Shown: positions 26,670-35,567 of the stretch, piece by piece
Numbering within the stretch: position 1 is the stretch's first letter
Layout: the number at the start of each line of letters is the position of its first letter
NCBI RefSeq assembly: GCF_025685655.1
Contig: NZ_JAGSYG010000003.1
Location: 186,001 to 250,000, forward strand
Length of the DNA stretch: 64,000 nucleotides
Direction of reading: 5' to 3'
Source of the DNA: Acidicapsa ligni
GTDB lineage: Bacteria; Acidobacteriota; Terriglobia; Terriglobales; Acidobacteriaceae
Position numbers and translations under genes: made by a program
Notes under the pieces: model-generated
Seen by the model: only the letters and a program-made list of their open reading frames with translations
What the model was told of the DNA's origin: nothing
Database searches by the model: none

Positions 26670-28022
26670 CTAACGTGCCGCCATTGCCGAAAGCTCTTCC
26701 TTGGTAAACATATGCCCTTGAAGAATTACGCCTGCGATTCTGCGAGTATTGGATATGCTCTTGATGGGATCCGCTTCCAGCATCACCATATCTGCAACTT
26801 TCCCGGCTTCGATCGTGCCCACCTCGTTCGATACGCCCATAGCCTGGGCTGCGTCGCGAGAAGCTGCCTGAAGAGCCTGAAGCGGTGACAAGCCTGCTTG
26901 AACCAGTAGCTCCAATTCGCTGTGAAGAGCGTCGCCGCCCTGGGAATATGGACCATCCGTTCCGGCGAGAATAGTAACCCCGGCACGCTTCATCTTGCCA
27001 ACCACCTCAAGGTCTTTAGCAAAAATCTTCTTCCCCGCATCCATGTCCTCATCGTTCAACTTGTCACTATCTTTATTGCTTTGCCAGAGTGTGTTCAGAA
27101 CATAGAGAGTAGGCGTCTGCACCACACCTTTTTGTGCGTAAAGCCGATAGAGTCGCTGCGCCTTGCTGTCGTCGAAGGTCCTGAGAAGCCGATCATCGAA
27201 ATCAGCGCGGAACTGAGGTTCGTTTATCTGCCGGTTCTCCTTCACCGCAATCAGCAGTTCGTCGTATGTTTTGGCTATAACCTGGTTGAAGTAAGCCTCA
27301 TCGCTGGAACAAGCGACGAGAACATTGAAGAAACGGCCGCCCAGGTGCTCCACATTTTTCTGATTAGCATTCACGATATCTCCGGCTGCGATCTTGGCCG
27401 GTATGTGGCCCACCAGCGGCAGCCCCTCGCGCTTCGCCTCATCTGCAATTGCCCAGTAGAGCTCGGGAGTGAGAGTTGTATCCACCTCAACATAGTCGAC
27501 ATTGTGGAGTTTGAGAGTTCTGACTTCATCTCTGGCCTGGCCTTCGCTGAAGAGATCCACAATGAGAGACATCTGTATCGGGACCGGCCCTTCCATAAGT
27601 GGGCCTGCAATGAACAAACGCGGCCCAACCAATGCTCCTGAAGCAGTCGCCTCTCGAAGACGCAGGATATCCTCTAAAGAAGCACCCATGTCTCGCACCG
27701 TAGTAATTCCATAAGCAACCAGCCCGGAAAGCTGCGGCTTCGCCTCGCCATATGCTGGACCATGTAAATCATTGTTCCAGAGCCCCGGAATCAAAAACTT
27801 CCCGGTACCATCAACGACCGTTGCTCCTTCCAACGGCTTAGCACCCTCTCCAGAGATACTGACAATCTTCTTCCCCTGCACGACAACCGTGGAATGTACA
27901 CGCGGAGGATGGTCAGTTCCATCAATGACAGTGATATTTGAAATGACGAGTCGACCCTGTCCCCACGCAGGATGGAACACAAACGAAGCACCCAATATCA
28001 GGAGGAAAGCCACTCTGATCAT
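26670..28022 (-). CDS. Secreted amidohydrolase-family protein
   Basis: 450 residues with a signal peptide (IRVAFLLILGASFVFHPAWG then Q). The rest matches the imidazolonepropionase-like amidohydrolase group: ISNITVIDGT at the start, GLVAYGITTVRDMG, LVGHIPA, VEHLGG, ILAGTDGPY and GTIEAGKVADMVMLEADP at the end. The metal motif after GLW, normally DMHVH, reads NNDLH here, so the first His is Asp; catalysis may be altered. Substrate is unknown; members include peptidases and lactonases. It sits 152 bases upstream of nothing related: the exporter gene start lies just beyond its 3' end. Lone gene within the polysaccharide region. Confidence 0.82.
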   Translation of the reverse strand: MIRVAFLLILGASFVFHPAWGQGRLVISNITVIDGTDHPPRVHSTVVVQGKKIVSISGEGAKPLEGATVVDGTGKFLIPGLWNNDLHGPAYGEAKPQLSGLVAYGITTVRDMGASLEDILRLREATASGALVGPRLFIAGPLMEGPVPIQMSLIVDLFSEGQARDEVRTLKLHNVDYVEVDTTLTPELYWAIADEAKREGLPLVGHIPAKIAAGDIVNANQKNVEHLGGRFFNVLVACSSDEAYFNQVIAKTYDELLIAVKENRQINEPQFRADFDDRLLRTFDDSKAQRLYRLYAQKGVVQTPTLYVLNTLWQSNKDSDKLNDEDMDAGKKIFAKDLEVVGKMKRAGVTILAGTDGPYSQGGDALHSELELLVQAGLSPLQALQAASRDAAQAMGVSNEVGTIEAGKVADMVMLEADPIKSISNTRRIAGVILQGHMFTKEELSAMAAR

Positions 28023-28134
28023 GTGGAGAGCTACGAGGCTTCAAAGTAAGAAGTTCCATTAGCCTACGATTTTGACAACCTGATCAAGTCAAGCACTGCG
28101 TTCCGATATAATTCAGAGTTAATTTGGAGTAGCA

Positions 28135-28524
28135 ATGTACATGCACATTAAAGTATTTGCAGTGGCTCTCTTGGTCGTTGCGCCTTTGTTCGGCCAAAGT
28201 CGCGTGTGCAAGGACAATCCTAAGGTAGTCAAAGCGTGCTTCATCGTACATGGTCGGGCCACCTTCGGACCAGGAACGCCAGCGTTAAGGATATGGCCAA
28301 TCGGCACGAAACGAATGCTAGGAGTTACGGCGGGACCGATTGCGGACGACGCAGATGATCCAATCTACCCCAACAATATGCGGAAAGTCATCCAAGGTGA
28401 TGAAGAAGTCTTCGGCGATTTCGAGGTGTGTCCCTTCACTCCAGAACGAAAAGGCGCAATGCAGATGGTTTGCATTCAGTCAGTCTCAAAACTTGCTGTG
28501 AAACCTGCCATTTCCAAGAAATGA
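28135..28524 (+). CDS. Small secreted hypothetical protein
   Basis: 129 residues with a clear signal peptide (HIKVFAVALLVVAPLFGQSR). The mature part contains four cysteines (C-x-x-x...ACF, VCPF, VCIQ), which could form disulfides in the periplasm, and a central region RIWPIGTKRMLGV. No family was recognised with certainty. It is divergent from the amidohydrolase and convergent with the epimerase gene. Confidence 0.65.
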   Translation: MYMHIKVFAVALLVVAPLFGQSRVCKDNPKVVKACFIVHGRATFGPGTPALRIWPIGTKRMLGVTAGPIADDADDPIYPNNMRKVIQGDEEVFGDFEVCPFTPERKGAMQMVCIQSVSKLAVKPAISKK

Positions 28525-28593
28525 TGGTATTTCGTTAGTGGCGACTGAATGGAAACGGCAACTGTTATATCTTTCTGATCGACAAACCCCACC

Positions 28594-29535
28594 CTAAACC
28601 CCAGCCTCGCGATACCACTCCAAAGTTCGCCTCAATCCCTCGCGAAAATCCACCAGCGGCGCATACCCCAGCAACTCCTTCGCCAGCGAAATATCCGCCA
28701 GCGAATGCTTGATATCTCCCGCCCGCTCAGAAGCGTAATTGATCTCGCCCGCATATCCAGTCAACTCGCGCAACACCTCGACAACTTCATTCAGCGTGAT
28801 GCGAAACCCAGTAGCCACGTTCATCACGCGCCCCGAAACTTTGTCCGCATCTGCAGCAGCAGCCAGCAGATTTCCCTCAACCGTATTCGCGATAAACGTA
28901 AAGTCCCTGCTCGTCTCGCCATCGCCATAAATCGTCGGCACTTCGCCCGCCAGCATCTTCCGGCAAAACACCGCCAGCACCCCTGAATACTGCGAAGTAG
29001 GATCCTGGTAAGGCCCAAACACATTGAAGTACCGCAGCGCCACCGTCTCCAGCCCATACACCCGCGCAAACGAACGCATGTAATACTCCCCCGTCAGCTT
29101 CGCCACAGCATACGGAGAGATCGGATTCGGCAACATTCCCTCATGCTTCGGCAGCGTTGGAGTATCGCCATATGCCGAAGAAGAAGCCGCATACACCACG
29201 CGTCGCACTGCCGCTTCTTTGGCCGCCCAAAGCAGATTCACCGTAGCATCGACACACGCGATATTCGAAGCAATCGGATCAGCCACCGACCGCGGCACCG
29301 ACGGCAGCGCCGCCTCATGAAACACAACCTCTACCCCGGTACAAACCGCCTTCGCCACATCCAGATCAGCGAGATCGCCCTCGACAAACTCCATCGCCTC
29401 AAGGCCAATCAGGTTCGCCCGCTTGCCGGTAGCAAAGTTGTCCACCCCGCGAACAGAATCCCCACGTGCAATCAACGCAGCCGCAATCGACCTGCCAATA
29501 AACCCCGCTGCACCTGTAACTAGATACTTCGCCAA
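28594..29535 (-). CDS. NAD-dependent nucleotide-sugar 4-epimerase
   Basis: Extended short-chain dehydrogenase/reductase of 313 residues. N-terminal VTGAAGFIG (Rossmann GxxGxxG), DNFATGKRAN, the catalytic YxxxK in SPYAVAKL and the C-terminal ERAGDIKHSLADISLAKELLGY match UDP-glucose/UDP-GlcNAc(A) 4-epimerases of the WbpP/TviC type. The TTG at 29535 is chosen because GAGGAGAG lies just upstream and the Rossmann strand begins immediately; the frame is open for 21 more codons. With the UDP-sugar 6-dehydrogenase nearby it could make a galacturonic-type amino sugar; this is inference. Confidence 0.87.
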   Translation of the reverse strand: MAKYLVTGAAGFIGRSIAAALIARGDSVRGVDNFATGKRANLIGLEAMEFVEGDLADLDVAKAVCTGVEVVFHEAALPSVPRSVADPIASNIACVDATVNLLWAAKEAAVRRVVYAASSSAYGDTPTLPKHEGMLPNPISPYAVAKLTGEYYMRSFARVYGLETVALRYFNVFGPYQDPTSQYSGVLAVFCRKMLAGEVPTIYGDGETSRDFTFIANTVEGNLLAAAADADKVSGRVMNVATGFRITLNEVVEVLRELTGYAGEINYASERAGDIKHSLADISLAKELLGYAPLVDFREGLRRTLEWYREAGV

Positions 29536-29588
29536 CGCACTCTCCTCAACGCTCAAACTCTCAGCATACAATCTGGCAGCAAGTCCAC

Positions 29589-30419
29589 TCAGGAACACAT
29601 CGGCAAAAGCCTGTACTTAAGCGGCGCAATCTCCAAATGACGATAAAAAGTCTCAGCTCCCTCGGTTTGGAAAAGTATCTTCCCCTTCGTCGCGTTCAGA
29701 TCCGTAGCCTCATTCACCAGCTTGCCGTTCACAAAATATCGAACGTGGTCATGATCCACCACCAGCTCCAGCAGATTCCACTCCCCATGCGGCTTCTCAA
29801 CCTCGCCTGCCGGGTCGCGATAACCCGCCACATTCACCCACGGTCCTTCGCCAAAACGAGGTGACTTCACATACTGGTGTCCGTCGGCATTCTCGTCACT
29901 GGACACAACCTGCCCCTTGACCTTGAGACTCGCACCTTTCACCAGCCAGATATCCCCCGTCCCTCCCTCAACAATCTGAAACTCAAACGAGCGCGGCCAC
30001 ACATCCGTTCCCACCGCAACCGGCCCGGTAACGTTGTAAAGAATCCCGCAATCCCGAGCCTTTCCCACACGATCCTGATAAGTCTTTTCGCCCCACTTAA
30101 ATTCAGCGCGCAGGTAGTAATTCTCATATTCCTTCTGCGTCACAATGCCGCCAAAATCATCGCCCGATACATGAATCACACCCTTCTCAACCTGAAAGAC
30201 ATGATCCGTATCGTGATTCAATCCCTTCGATTTCAGCAGTACGTCAAAGCCCGACAGATCCTTCCCATCAAACAGCTTGACCATCTTGCCATGCGCAGGA
30301 ATCTGCCCCGACTGCTGAGCAAACCCACATCGCGCAATCGCAGTCGCAACAACCAAAAGGCAAAGAATCCGCCTCAATGACAGGCGCATAGCAGCAATAA
30401 TCCCGATCCCAATCTTCAT
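29589..30419 (-). CDS. Secreted DUF1080 (3-keto-disaccharide hydrolase-like) protein
   Basis: 276 residues from the ATG at 30419, preceded by GGGAG 9 bases upstream; the frame is open to a GTG at 30449. A hydrophobic signal (RILCLLVVATAIARCGFAQ) leads into the concanavalin-like DUF1080 fold: MVKLFDGKDLSGFDVLL, YENYYLRAEFKWGEK, DCGILYNV, SFEFQIVEGGTGDIW, GEWNLLELVVDHDHVRYFVN and ILFQTEGAETFYRHLEIAPL. Members act on glycosides in the periplasm, some by 3-keto-glycoside hydrolysis. It is followed 53 bases later by the epimerase gene on the same strand. Confidence 0.85.
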   Translation of the reverse strand: MKIGIGIIAAMRLSLRRILCLLVVATAIARCGFAQQSGQIPAHGKMVKLFDGKDLSGFDVLLKSKGLNHDTDHVFQVEKGVIHVSGDDFGGIVTQKEYENYYLRAEFKWGEKTYQDRVGKARDCGILYNVTGPVAVGTDVWPRSFEFQIVEGGTGDIWLVKGASLKVKGQVVSSDENADGHQYVKSPRFGEGPWVNVAGYRDPAGEVEKPHGEWNLLELVVDHDHVRYFVNGKLVNEATDLNATKGKILFQTEGAETFYRHLEIAPLKYRLLPMCS

Positions 30420-30581
30420 CTCTGTTAACTCCCATGTATCTGGGCTCACACTGGAGCCCTGAAGTATTCGCGGAGCAATTCTATCCCGTCGGTGGCTCCT
30501 TCATCGCTGCCGGAGGCCTGATCTCTTCTCTTTGGCGCTAACCATGCCGTCATCCGCGCCAGCAATTACAATCAAAGAGAT

Positions 30582-31928
30582 ATGACTACCGTATTGACCG
30601 GCCGTTTAGAAGAGTTAAAACGCAAGATGGAAACCCGCGAAGCCAGAATCGGCATCGTTGGCATGGGCTACGTTGGACTGCCCCTTACCCTGCTCTTCAG
30701 CGCCGAAGGCTTCCGCGTCACCGGCTTCGATATCGAGGCCGCCAAAGTCGCCACCTTGAACAATGGCGGCTCCTACATCGTCCGCATCACGCCTGAGTCC
30801 ATCCAGCAAGCCCAGAAAGCCGGCTTCTGTGCGACGACTAACTATGCCGATGTCGCTGAAATGGACGCCGTCATCATCTGCGTTCCAACCCCGTTGAACG
30901 AATATCACGAGCCCGACCTCAGCTACGTCACCGGCACCGTCGAGTCCATCGCGCCCTATGTCAAAGAGGGCCAGCTCATCGTGCTCGAAAGCACCACCTA
31001 CCCCGGCACCACCGAAGAGCTCGTAGTCCCGCGCCTCGAAAGCGGCAATCGCCGCAATCTCAAAGTCGCTCGCAACGCAGAGGATCTCGGCATCCACGTA
31101 GCCTTCAGCCCCGAGCGCGAAGACCCAGGCAACGACACCGTAGCTCGCCACGACATCCCTAAAGTAGTAGGCGGTTGCGGCCCCGCAGCTTCAGAACTGG
31201 CTGCAGCTATGTACGGTGCGATCTTCCGCAAAGTAGTCCCGGTCAGCTCGCCCTCTGTAGCCGAGATGACCAAGCTCCTCGAAAATATCTATCGCTGCGT
31301 CAATATCGCACTGGTCAACGAACTCAAGCAGCTCTGCATGAAGATGGACATCGACATTCACGAAGTCATCGACGCCGCCAAGACCAAACCCTTCGGCTTC
31401 CAGGCCTTCTATCCCGGCCCAGGTCTCGGTGGTCACTGCATCCCAATCGACCCGTTCTATCTCTCATGGAAAGCCAAGCAGTTCGACTTCCACACCCGCT
31501 TCATCGAGCTGGCCGGCGAAGTCAACACCGCCATGCCCTACTTCGTTCTCGACCAGATCGCCGCCGGTCTCAATGAACACTCCAAATCCATCAAAGGCTC
31601 AAAGATTCTGGTCCTGGGATTGGCGTACAAACGCGATGTAGACGATCTTCGCGAATCTCCGTCCCTGACCATCCTCGAACTCCTTCGCGCTCGCGGCGCC
31701 AAAGTCGCCTACAACGATCCTTACTTCCCCACCGTAGGCCACGGCCGCCACTACGCCCTCAACATGTCCAACACTTCGTTGGATAACATCGGCAGCTACG
31801 ACGCCGTAGTTATAGTCACCGACCACACCACCTACAACTACAAAGAAATAGTCGACCAATCGAAGTTAGTGATCGACACCCGCAACGCTACCAAAGGCAT
31901 AATCAGCGAAAAGATCCTCCGCTGTTAG
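30582..31928 (+). CDS. UDP-sugar (probably UDP-GlcNAc) 6-dehydrogenase
   Basis: 448 residues. N-terminal Rossmann motif RIGIVGMGYVGLPLTLLF, then ICVPTPLNEYHEPDLSYV and LESTTYPGTTEE, the catalytic cysteine in GLGGHCIPIDPFYLSWK, and a C-terminal domain with LGLAYKRDVDDLRESPSL. These are features of the UDP-Glc/GlcNAc/ManNAc 6-dehydrogenase family; the ending of the cysteine motif (PIDPFYLSWK) resembles WbpA/TviB, which oxidise UDP-GlcNAc to UDP-GlcNAcA. It provides uronic acid residues for the surface polysaccharide. It is transcribed divergently from the DUF1080/epimerase pair. Confidence 0.88.
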   Translation: MTTVLTGRLEELKRKMETREARIGIVGMGYVGLPLTLLFSAEGFRVTGFDIEAAKVATLNNGGSYIVRITPESIQQAQKAGFCATTNYADVAEMDAVIICVPTPLNEYHEPDLSYVTGTVESIAPYVKEGQLIVLESTTYPGTTEELVVPRLESGNRRNLKVARNAEDLGIHVAFSPEREDPGNDTVARHDIPKVVGGCGPAASELAAAMYGAIFRKVVPVSSPSVAEMTKLLENIYRCVNIALVNELKQLCMKMDIDIHEVIDAAKTKPFGFQAFYPGPGLGGHCIPIDPFYLSWKAKQFDFHTRFIELAGEVNTAMPYFVLDQIAAGLNEHSKSIKGSKILVLGLAYKRDVDDLRESPSLTILELLRARGAKVAYNDPYFPTVGHGRHYALNMSNTSLDNIGSYDAVVIVTDHTTYNYKEIVDQSKLVIDTRNATKGIISEKILRC

Positions 31929-31962
31929 CACGGAAACTCGCATCCGTTTCAGGATTTGTCCG

Positions 31963-33126
31963 CTACGGAAACGGTACTCCTACAGCCAGCATCCTCCGCT
32001 TCACCATCTGCCGCAGCCGCGACGGCATCATCGTCCTGGCCACGGGCATCACGGCATGAGCGCACAGCAGAGTCAAAATCATCTTTGTATCCGTCCACGG
32101 AATGTACTTCCAGACGTGATATCGATTCACCATCAACTCCCATAACGCAATCCGTTGAAAATATGGAATCGTAACCGGCAGACAACCAGCATCCCCCCTG
32201 ATATTTTCCTTGCACAGATACGCTCCGTTTGAGAACCACGCACGAATCCTCGACTTTTCATCCTCCCCATAGAACGATGAAAAGTCGATCCACACATTGG
32301 TCCGCATATCGGCTTCGAAGTAATATCGTCCCGAGCCATCGGCCGCCTCTATACATCCAATCGTGACAAATCCATTCGCATTCAGCACTCGCCCAAGCGT
32401 AGACACTTCTTCAAATATCTCTTCAGCCACAAGCGGCAGCGGGTAATACGTGCGTATAACCGATGGAGCAAATTGCGGAAGACTCCACTCGATCACGGAG
32501 TAAGCAAAATGCACCAGCTTCTGCTCAAAATAGATTGCGGAAAGATCCAGCTCACGCCCCTCGATCCTGCGCTGCACCAGCATCGGTTCAGCCTTGAACA
32601 CATCCTCCAGCTTTCGCACGTCACGGTCGTTCTTGCACTCCCACACACAGTTCCCGCCATTCCCAGAGTCCGCTTTAATCAGCACCGGATAGCCAAGCTC
32701 ATTGGCCGCAGCGACAGCGTCCTGGCAGTTTGTCGCCACGCGAAATAGCGGTGTCTTCACACCTCCGGCCGACAGAACCTGCGACAATCCAATCTTCGAA
32801 TAGATATGCGAAAGTTGCCCAACCTCTGTTCGCGGCAGATACCTCGGCTCGAATCCCTCCGGCCAATCCATTCTGCTCAGATCGCGGACAGTATCATCGT
32901 CACATGCAATCACCCAATCGTAAGGAATGGCGCGATTGCAAATACGTGCGTACGCCAGCCGCACCATTTCGTCATAGCTGCCCGCTCGGTCGACCTTCCG
33001 CACAAACTTACTGACGCGCAGCAGGCTGCTCGTCGTAATTGCATCCACATTGAATCCGGATCTTGAGAGAAGAGAAGGAAGCGACCACATCAAGCTGATC
33101 GCACGCCCTACAATCAACGCATCCAT
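31963..33126 (-). CDS. ATP-grasp domain protein
   Basis: 387 residues. The middle part shows the ATP-grasp pattern: LGYPVLIKADSGNGGNCVWE (nucleotide-binding lysine and glycine loop), PMLVQRRIEGRELDLSAIYF, and EADMRTNVWIDF with metal-binding acidic and Asn residues. The N terminus (DALIVGRAISLMWSLPSLL) resembles the pre-ATP-grasp fold. Such enzymes ligate a carboxylate to an amine or thiol; here the genomic setting suggests an amino-acyl or similar decoration of an envelope polymer, but the substrate cannot be read from sequence. Confidence 0.75.
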   Translation of the reverse strand: MDALIVGRAISLMWSLPSLLSRSGFNVDAITTSSLLRVSKFVRKVDRAGSYDEMVRLAYARICNRAIPYDWVIACDDDTVRDLSRMDWPEGFEPRYLPRTEVGQLSHIYSKIGLSQVLSAGGVKTPLFRVATNCQDAVAAANELGYPVLIKADSGNGGNCVWECKNDRDVRKLEDVFKAEPMLVQRRIEGRELDLSAIYFEQKLVHFAYSVIEWSLPQFAPSVIRTYYPLPLVAEEIFEEVSTLGRVLNANGFVTIGCIEAADGSGRYYFEADMRTNVWIDFSSFYGEDEKSRIRAWFSNGAYLCKENIRGDAGCLPVTIPYFQRIALWELMVNRYHVWKYIPWTDTKMILTLLCAHAVMPVARTMMPSRLRQMVKRRMLAVGVPFP

Positions 33127-33252
33127 TTATAGACCCTGACCCAGCAAACTACGAACCCGTTATCCGGACGCGCCCAACCACTCCAGCAGCGAAGCCTTCT
33201 ATTTGTCAACCGAAGCTCCAATCACCGCCAGCCGCACTCCCACGAATTCTAC

Positions 33253-34248
33253 TTACTCCCGCTTCCTTCGCGCCAATCGCCCCAGCGTAGCCAGCTCCCG
33301 CAAATACTCCCGTAGCGGCTTCGCCGGAGTACCCCAAAGCACCGTCCCCGTCGTCTCCAGCGTCTTCCCCGAAAGCACCCCGGCCTGTCCGCCAAGAATC
33401 ACCCCAGCGCCAACATGCGCATGATCCCCAATCCCCACCTGCCCCGCCAGAATCGCGCCTTTGCCCACCGTCGAAGACCCCGAGATCCCCGTCTGCGAAG
33501 CAATCACCACATCCTCACCGATATCGCAGTTATGTCCAATGTGAACAAGATTATCCAGCTTCACCCCGCGCCGAATCCGCGTCTCAGCCAGCGCCCCGCG
33601 ATCGATCGTAGTGTTAGCCCCAATCTCCACATCGTCCTCGATCACCAACCCGCCCTGCTGCGGAAACTGCGTATAAGCCCCAGTCCCGCGATCGCGAACA
33701 TACCCAAACCCATCCGCTCCCAACACCGCACCCGCATGAACGATCACTCGATCCCCAACCACCGTCCGCGCATAGAGCACAGCGCGAGGATAGATCCGGC
33801 AATCCGAGCCAATCGTTACGCCATCGCCAATCACCGCTCCAGCCTCAACCCGCGACCGCGCTCCAATCGAAACCCGCAGGCCGACCACCGCTCCAGCCCC
33901 AATCGAAATTCCATCTCCCAGCACCGCATCCGGCGAGACCACAGCCGCAGGATGCACGCCACTGGCCGCCTCCGGCACCAGCAGCAATCGCGCAGCCTTC
34001 GCAAACCAAAGCCTCGGCTGCTTCGTCGCAATTACCGCAATAGCGCCGTCAGCAACCACACTTCCCATCGGAACAACAGCCGCACTCGCAGCGCTCCCGA
34101 CAGCCCTCGCAACAGCCGCAGCATCCTCACCAAAAACAAGATCACCGGCCCGCGCCGCAGCAACCTCTTGCACGCCCAGAAGCCTCGTCGCAGCATTCCC
34201 CTGCAACAACTCACCGCCAAGCCTCTCGATCAGTTCGCCGATAGTCAA
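33253..34248 (-). CDS. lpxD: UDP-3-O-(3-hydroxyacyl)glucosamine N-acyltransferase
   Basis: Third step of lipid A synthesis: transfers a 3-hydroxyacyl chain from ACP to UDP-3-O-acyl-glucosamine. The 331-residue protein has the N-terminal uridine-binding domain, then many left-handed beta-helix hexapeptides ([19 protein letters not shown] and so on), and the active-site segment [20 protein letters not shown]. The C terminus ends in a helical tail ([18 protein letters not shown]). Located downstream of the LpxL-like gene on the same strand with an 88-base gap. Confidence 0.94.
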   Translation of the reverse strand: MTIGELIERLGGELLQGNAATRLLGVQEVAAARAGDLVFGEDAAAVARAVGSAASAAVVPMGSVVADGAIAVIATKQPRLWFAKAARLLLVPEAASGVHPAAVVSPDAVLGDGISIGAGAVVGLRVSIGARSRVEAGAVIGDGVTIGSDCRIYPRAVLYARTVVGDRVIVHAGAVLGADGFGYVRDRGTGAYTQFPQQGGLVIEDDVEIGANTTIDRGALAETRIRRGVKLDNLVHIGHNCDIGEDVVIASQTGISGSSTVGKGAILAGQVGIGDHAHVGAGVILGGQAGVLSGKTLETTGTVLWGTPAKPLREYLRELATLGRLARRKRE

Positions 34249-34336
34249 TGAAGTCTCCTACAGATTTGTAGCCATAGCTATTGAAAATGGGTAGGCCCAG
34301 CAAACGATAACGATAGCGATAATCAGGCAAAGCCCA

Positions 34337-35239
34337 TCAGGAATAAATCGGCGCTTCCCCAGCAGGCCGCGTCTTCCACCGGCGATGTATCCACAACCAC
34401 TGATCCGGATACCGCCGCACCCAGGCCTCAATCACCGAAGTGCATTTCTGCGTGAGAGCAAGAATATCCGCTTCCGGATCATCCGTCGCCTCGAACTCGA
34501 CCCGCTCCCCAAAATGCAAAACATACCGCCGCTCCGCAGCCTTCCACAATAGAAAGCCCGGCACCACCGCCGCTCCCGTCTTCAACGCCACGCGCGCCAA
34601 TCCTGAAGCCGTGCACGCCGCTGTTCCAAAATAATCGACAAACACCCCCTGCGGCGGAGTCATGTTCGTGTCCATCAAAATTCCTACCGTCTCGCCCTGC
34701 CGCATCGCCGTCAACAATCCGCGTGCAAAGTCATCCTTATGCAGCACCCGATTCCCATGCATGCAGCGAATGCCATTGACGAACCCATCCAGCGCTCGGT
34801 TATCCAATCGCCGAATCACCATCCCCATCGGATGCCCCATCAACGAATGATAAAAACTGGAAAGCTCCCAGGCCCCCAGATGCCCCGTCAACACCAGCAC
34901 ACCATTGCCAGCCGCCTCAGCGCTGAGAAAATTCTCCAATCCCTCGTAGTGAATCAAGTCAGCAGTGTTCGCTCGTGTATAGCGCTCCATCCTGCAGAAC
35001 TCCGCGAGCTGCCAGCCCAGGTTGCGATACATCCGGCGCAAAATCTCCTCGCGTTCCGTCTGCGGCATCTGTGGCATAGCCAACTGCAGATTACGCAACC
35101 CTGTCCTGCGCAACCGTCCCAGCATCAGATAGGCAACCCGGCCCAGCACCGCTCCAATCGCTCGCGCAACCGTACGCGGCAGCCATCCAAGACCACGCGC
35201 AACACACCAAACCAGCATGAATTCAAGACTATTTTGCAT
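34337..35239 (-). CDS. LpxL/HtrB-like lysophospholipid acyltransferase
   Basis: 300-residue inner-membrane-associated acyltransferase. N-terminal hydrophobic helix (LVWCVARGLGWLPRTVARAI), then LRRTGLRNLQLAMPQ, and the H-x4-E active-site motif in LTGHLGAWELSSF, followed by VIRRLDNRALDGFVNGIR and GILMDTNMTPPQGVFVDYFG. This is the secondary lipid A acyltransferase family. Its adjacency to lpxD supports a lipid A role. Which late acylation it performs cannot be decided. Confidence 0.9.
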   Translation of the reverse strand: MQNSLEFMLVWCVARGLGWLPRTVARAIGAVLGRVAYLMLGRLRRTGLRNLQLAMPQMPQTEREEILRRMYRNLGWQLAEFCRMERYTRANTADLIHYEGLENFLSAEAAGNGVLVLTGHLGAWELSSFYHSLMGHPMGMVIRRLDNRALDGFVNGIRCMHGNRVLHKDDFARGLLTAMRQGETVGILMDTNMTPPQGVFVDYFGTAACTASGLARVALKTGAAVVPGFLLWKAAERRYVLHFGERVEFEATDDPEADILALTQKCTSVIEAWVRRYPDQWLWIHRRWKTRPAGEAPIYS

Positions 35240-35329
35240 TCCGCGAATACAAGCAATTCCAATCTAGTGTAAACGCCTAAAAAGCAACGAACAAAAGCAA
35301 GAGACTAAACCTAAAATCAGATCATCACC

Positions 35330-35442
35330 CTTCGTTGTCGCACTAGCCGTCGCAGTTGCGTTTGCCCTTGTCTCTGTAGTTGCCCTTGTCCTTGCCTCTG
35401 CAGTTGCCTTTCTGTCTGTCATTCCCGCAGGGAATCTGCTTC
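35330..35442 (-). repeat. Hairpin core plus degenerate hexamer repeat, copy in minus orientation
   Basis: Read on the minus strand, GAAGCAGATTCCCTGCGGGA followed by ATGACAGACAGAAAGGCAAC (core at 35411-35442) leads into about 80 bases of degenerate six-base units of the type RGCAAN (35330-35410). ATTCCC-TGC-GGGAAT forms a hairpin. The same structure occurs twice at 41291-41463 on the plus strand. The 328-base gap between the LpxL-like and SYLF genes holds this repeat and a terminator, and no gene. Confidence 0.75.
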
Positions 35443-35483
35443 ATCCTCTGCCTTTACCCTCATCCCACACCAAAAGCAAAAAA

Positions 35484-35547
35484 GAATAGGACCCCCTCAA
35501 TCAAGAATTGCAACAAAACCGCAATCCCAAAAGAAGAAGCCCTATTC
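35484..35547 (-). terminator. Probable terminator of the SYLF gene
   Basis: On the minus strand GAATAGG (35541-35547) pairs with CCTATTC (35484-35490), followed directly by a run of six T residues. The loop is long (50 bases), so confidence is moderate. Confidence 0.4.
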
Positions 35548-35567
35548 CTATTTCTATTCCCTGTACG

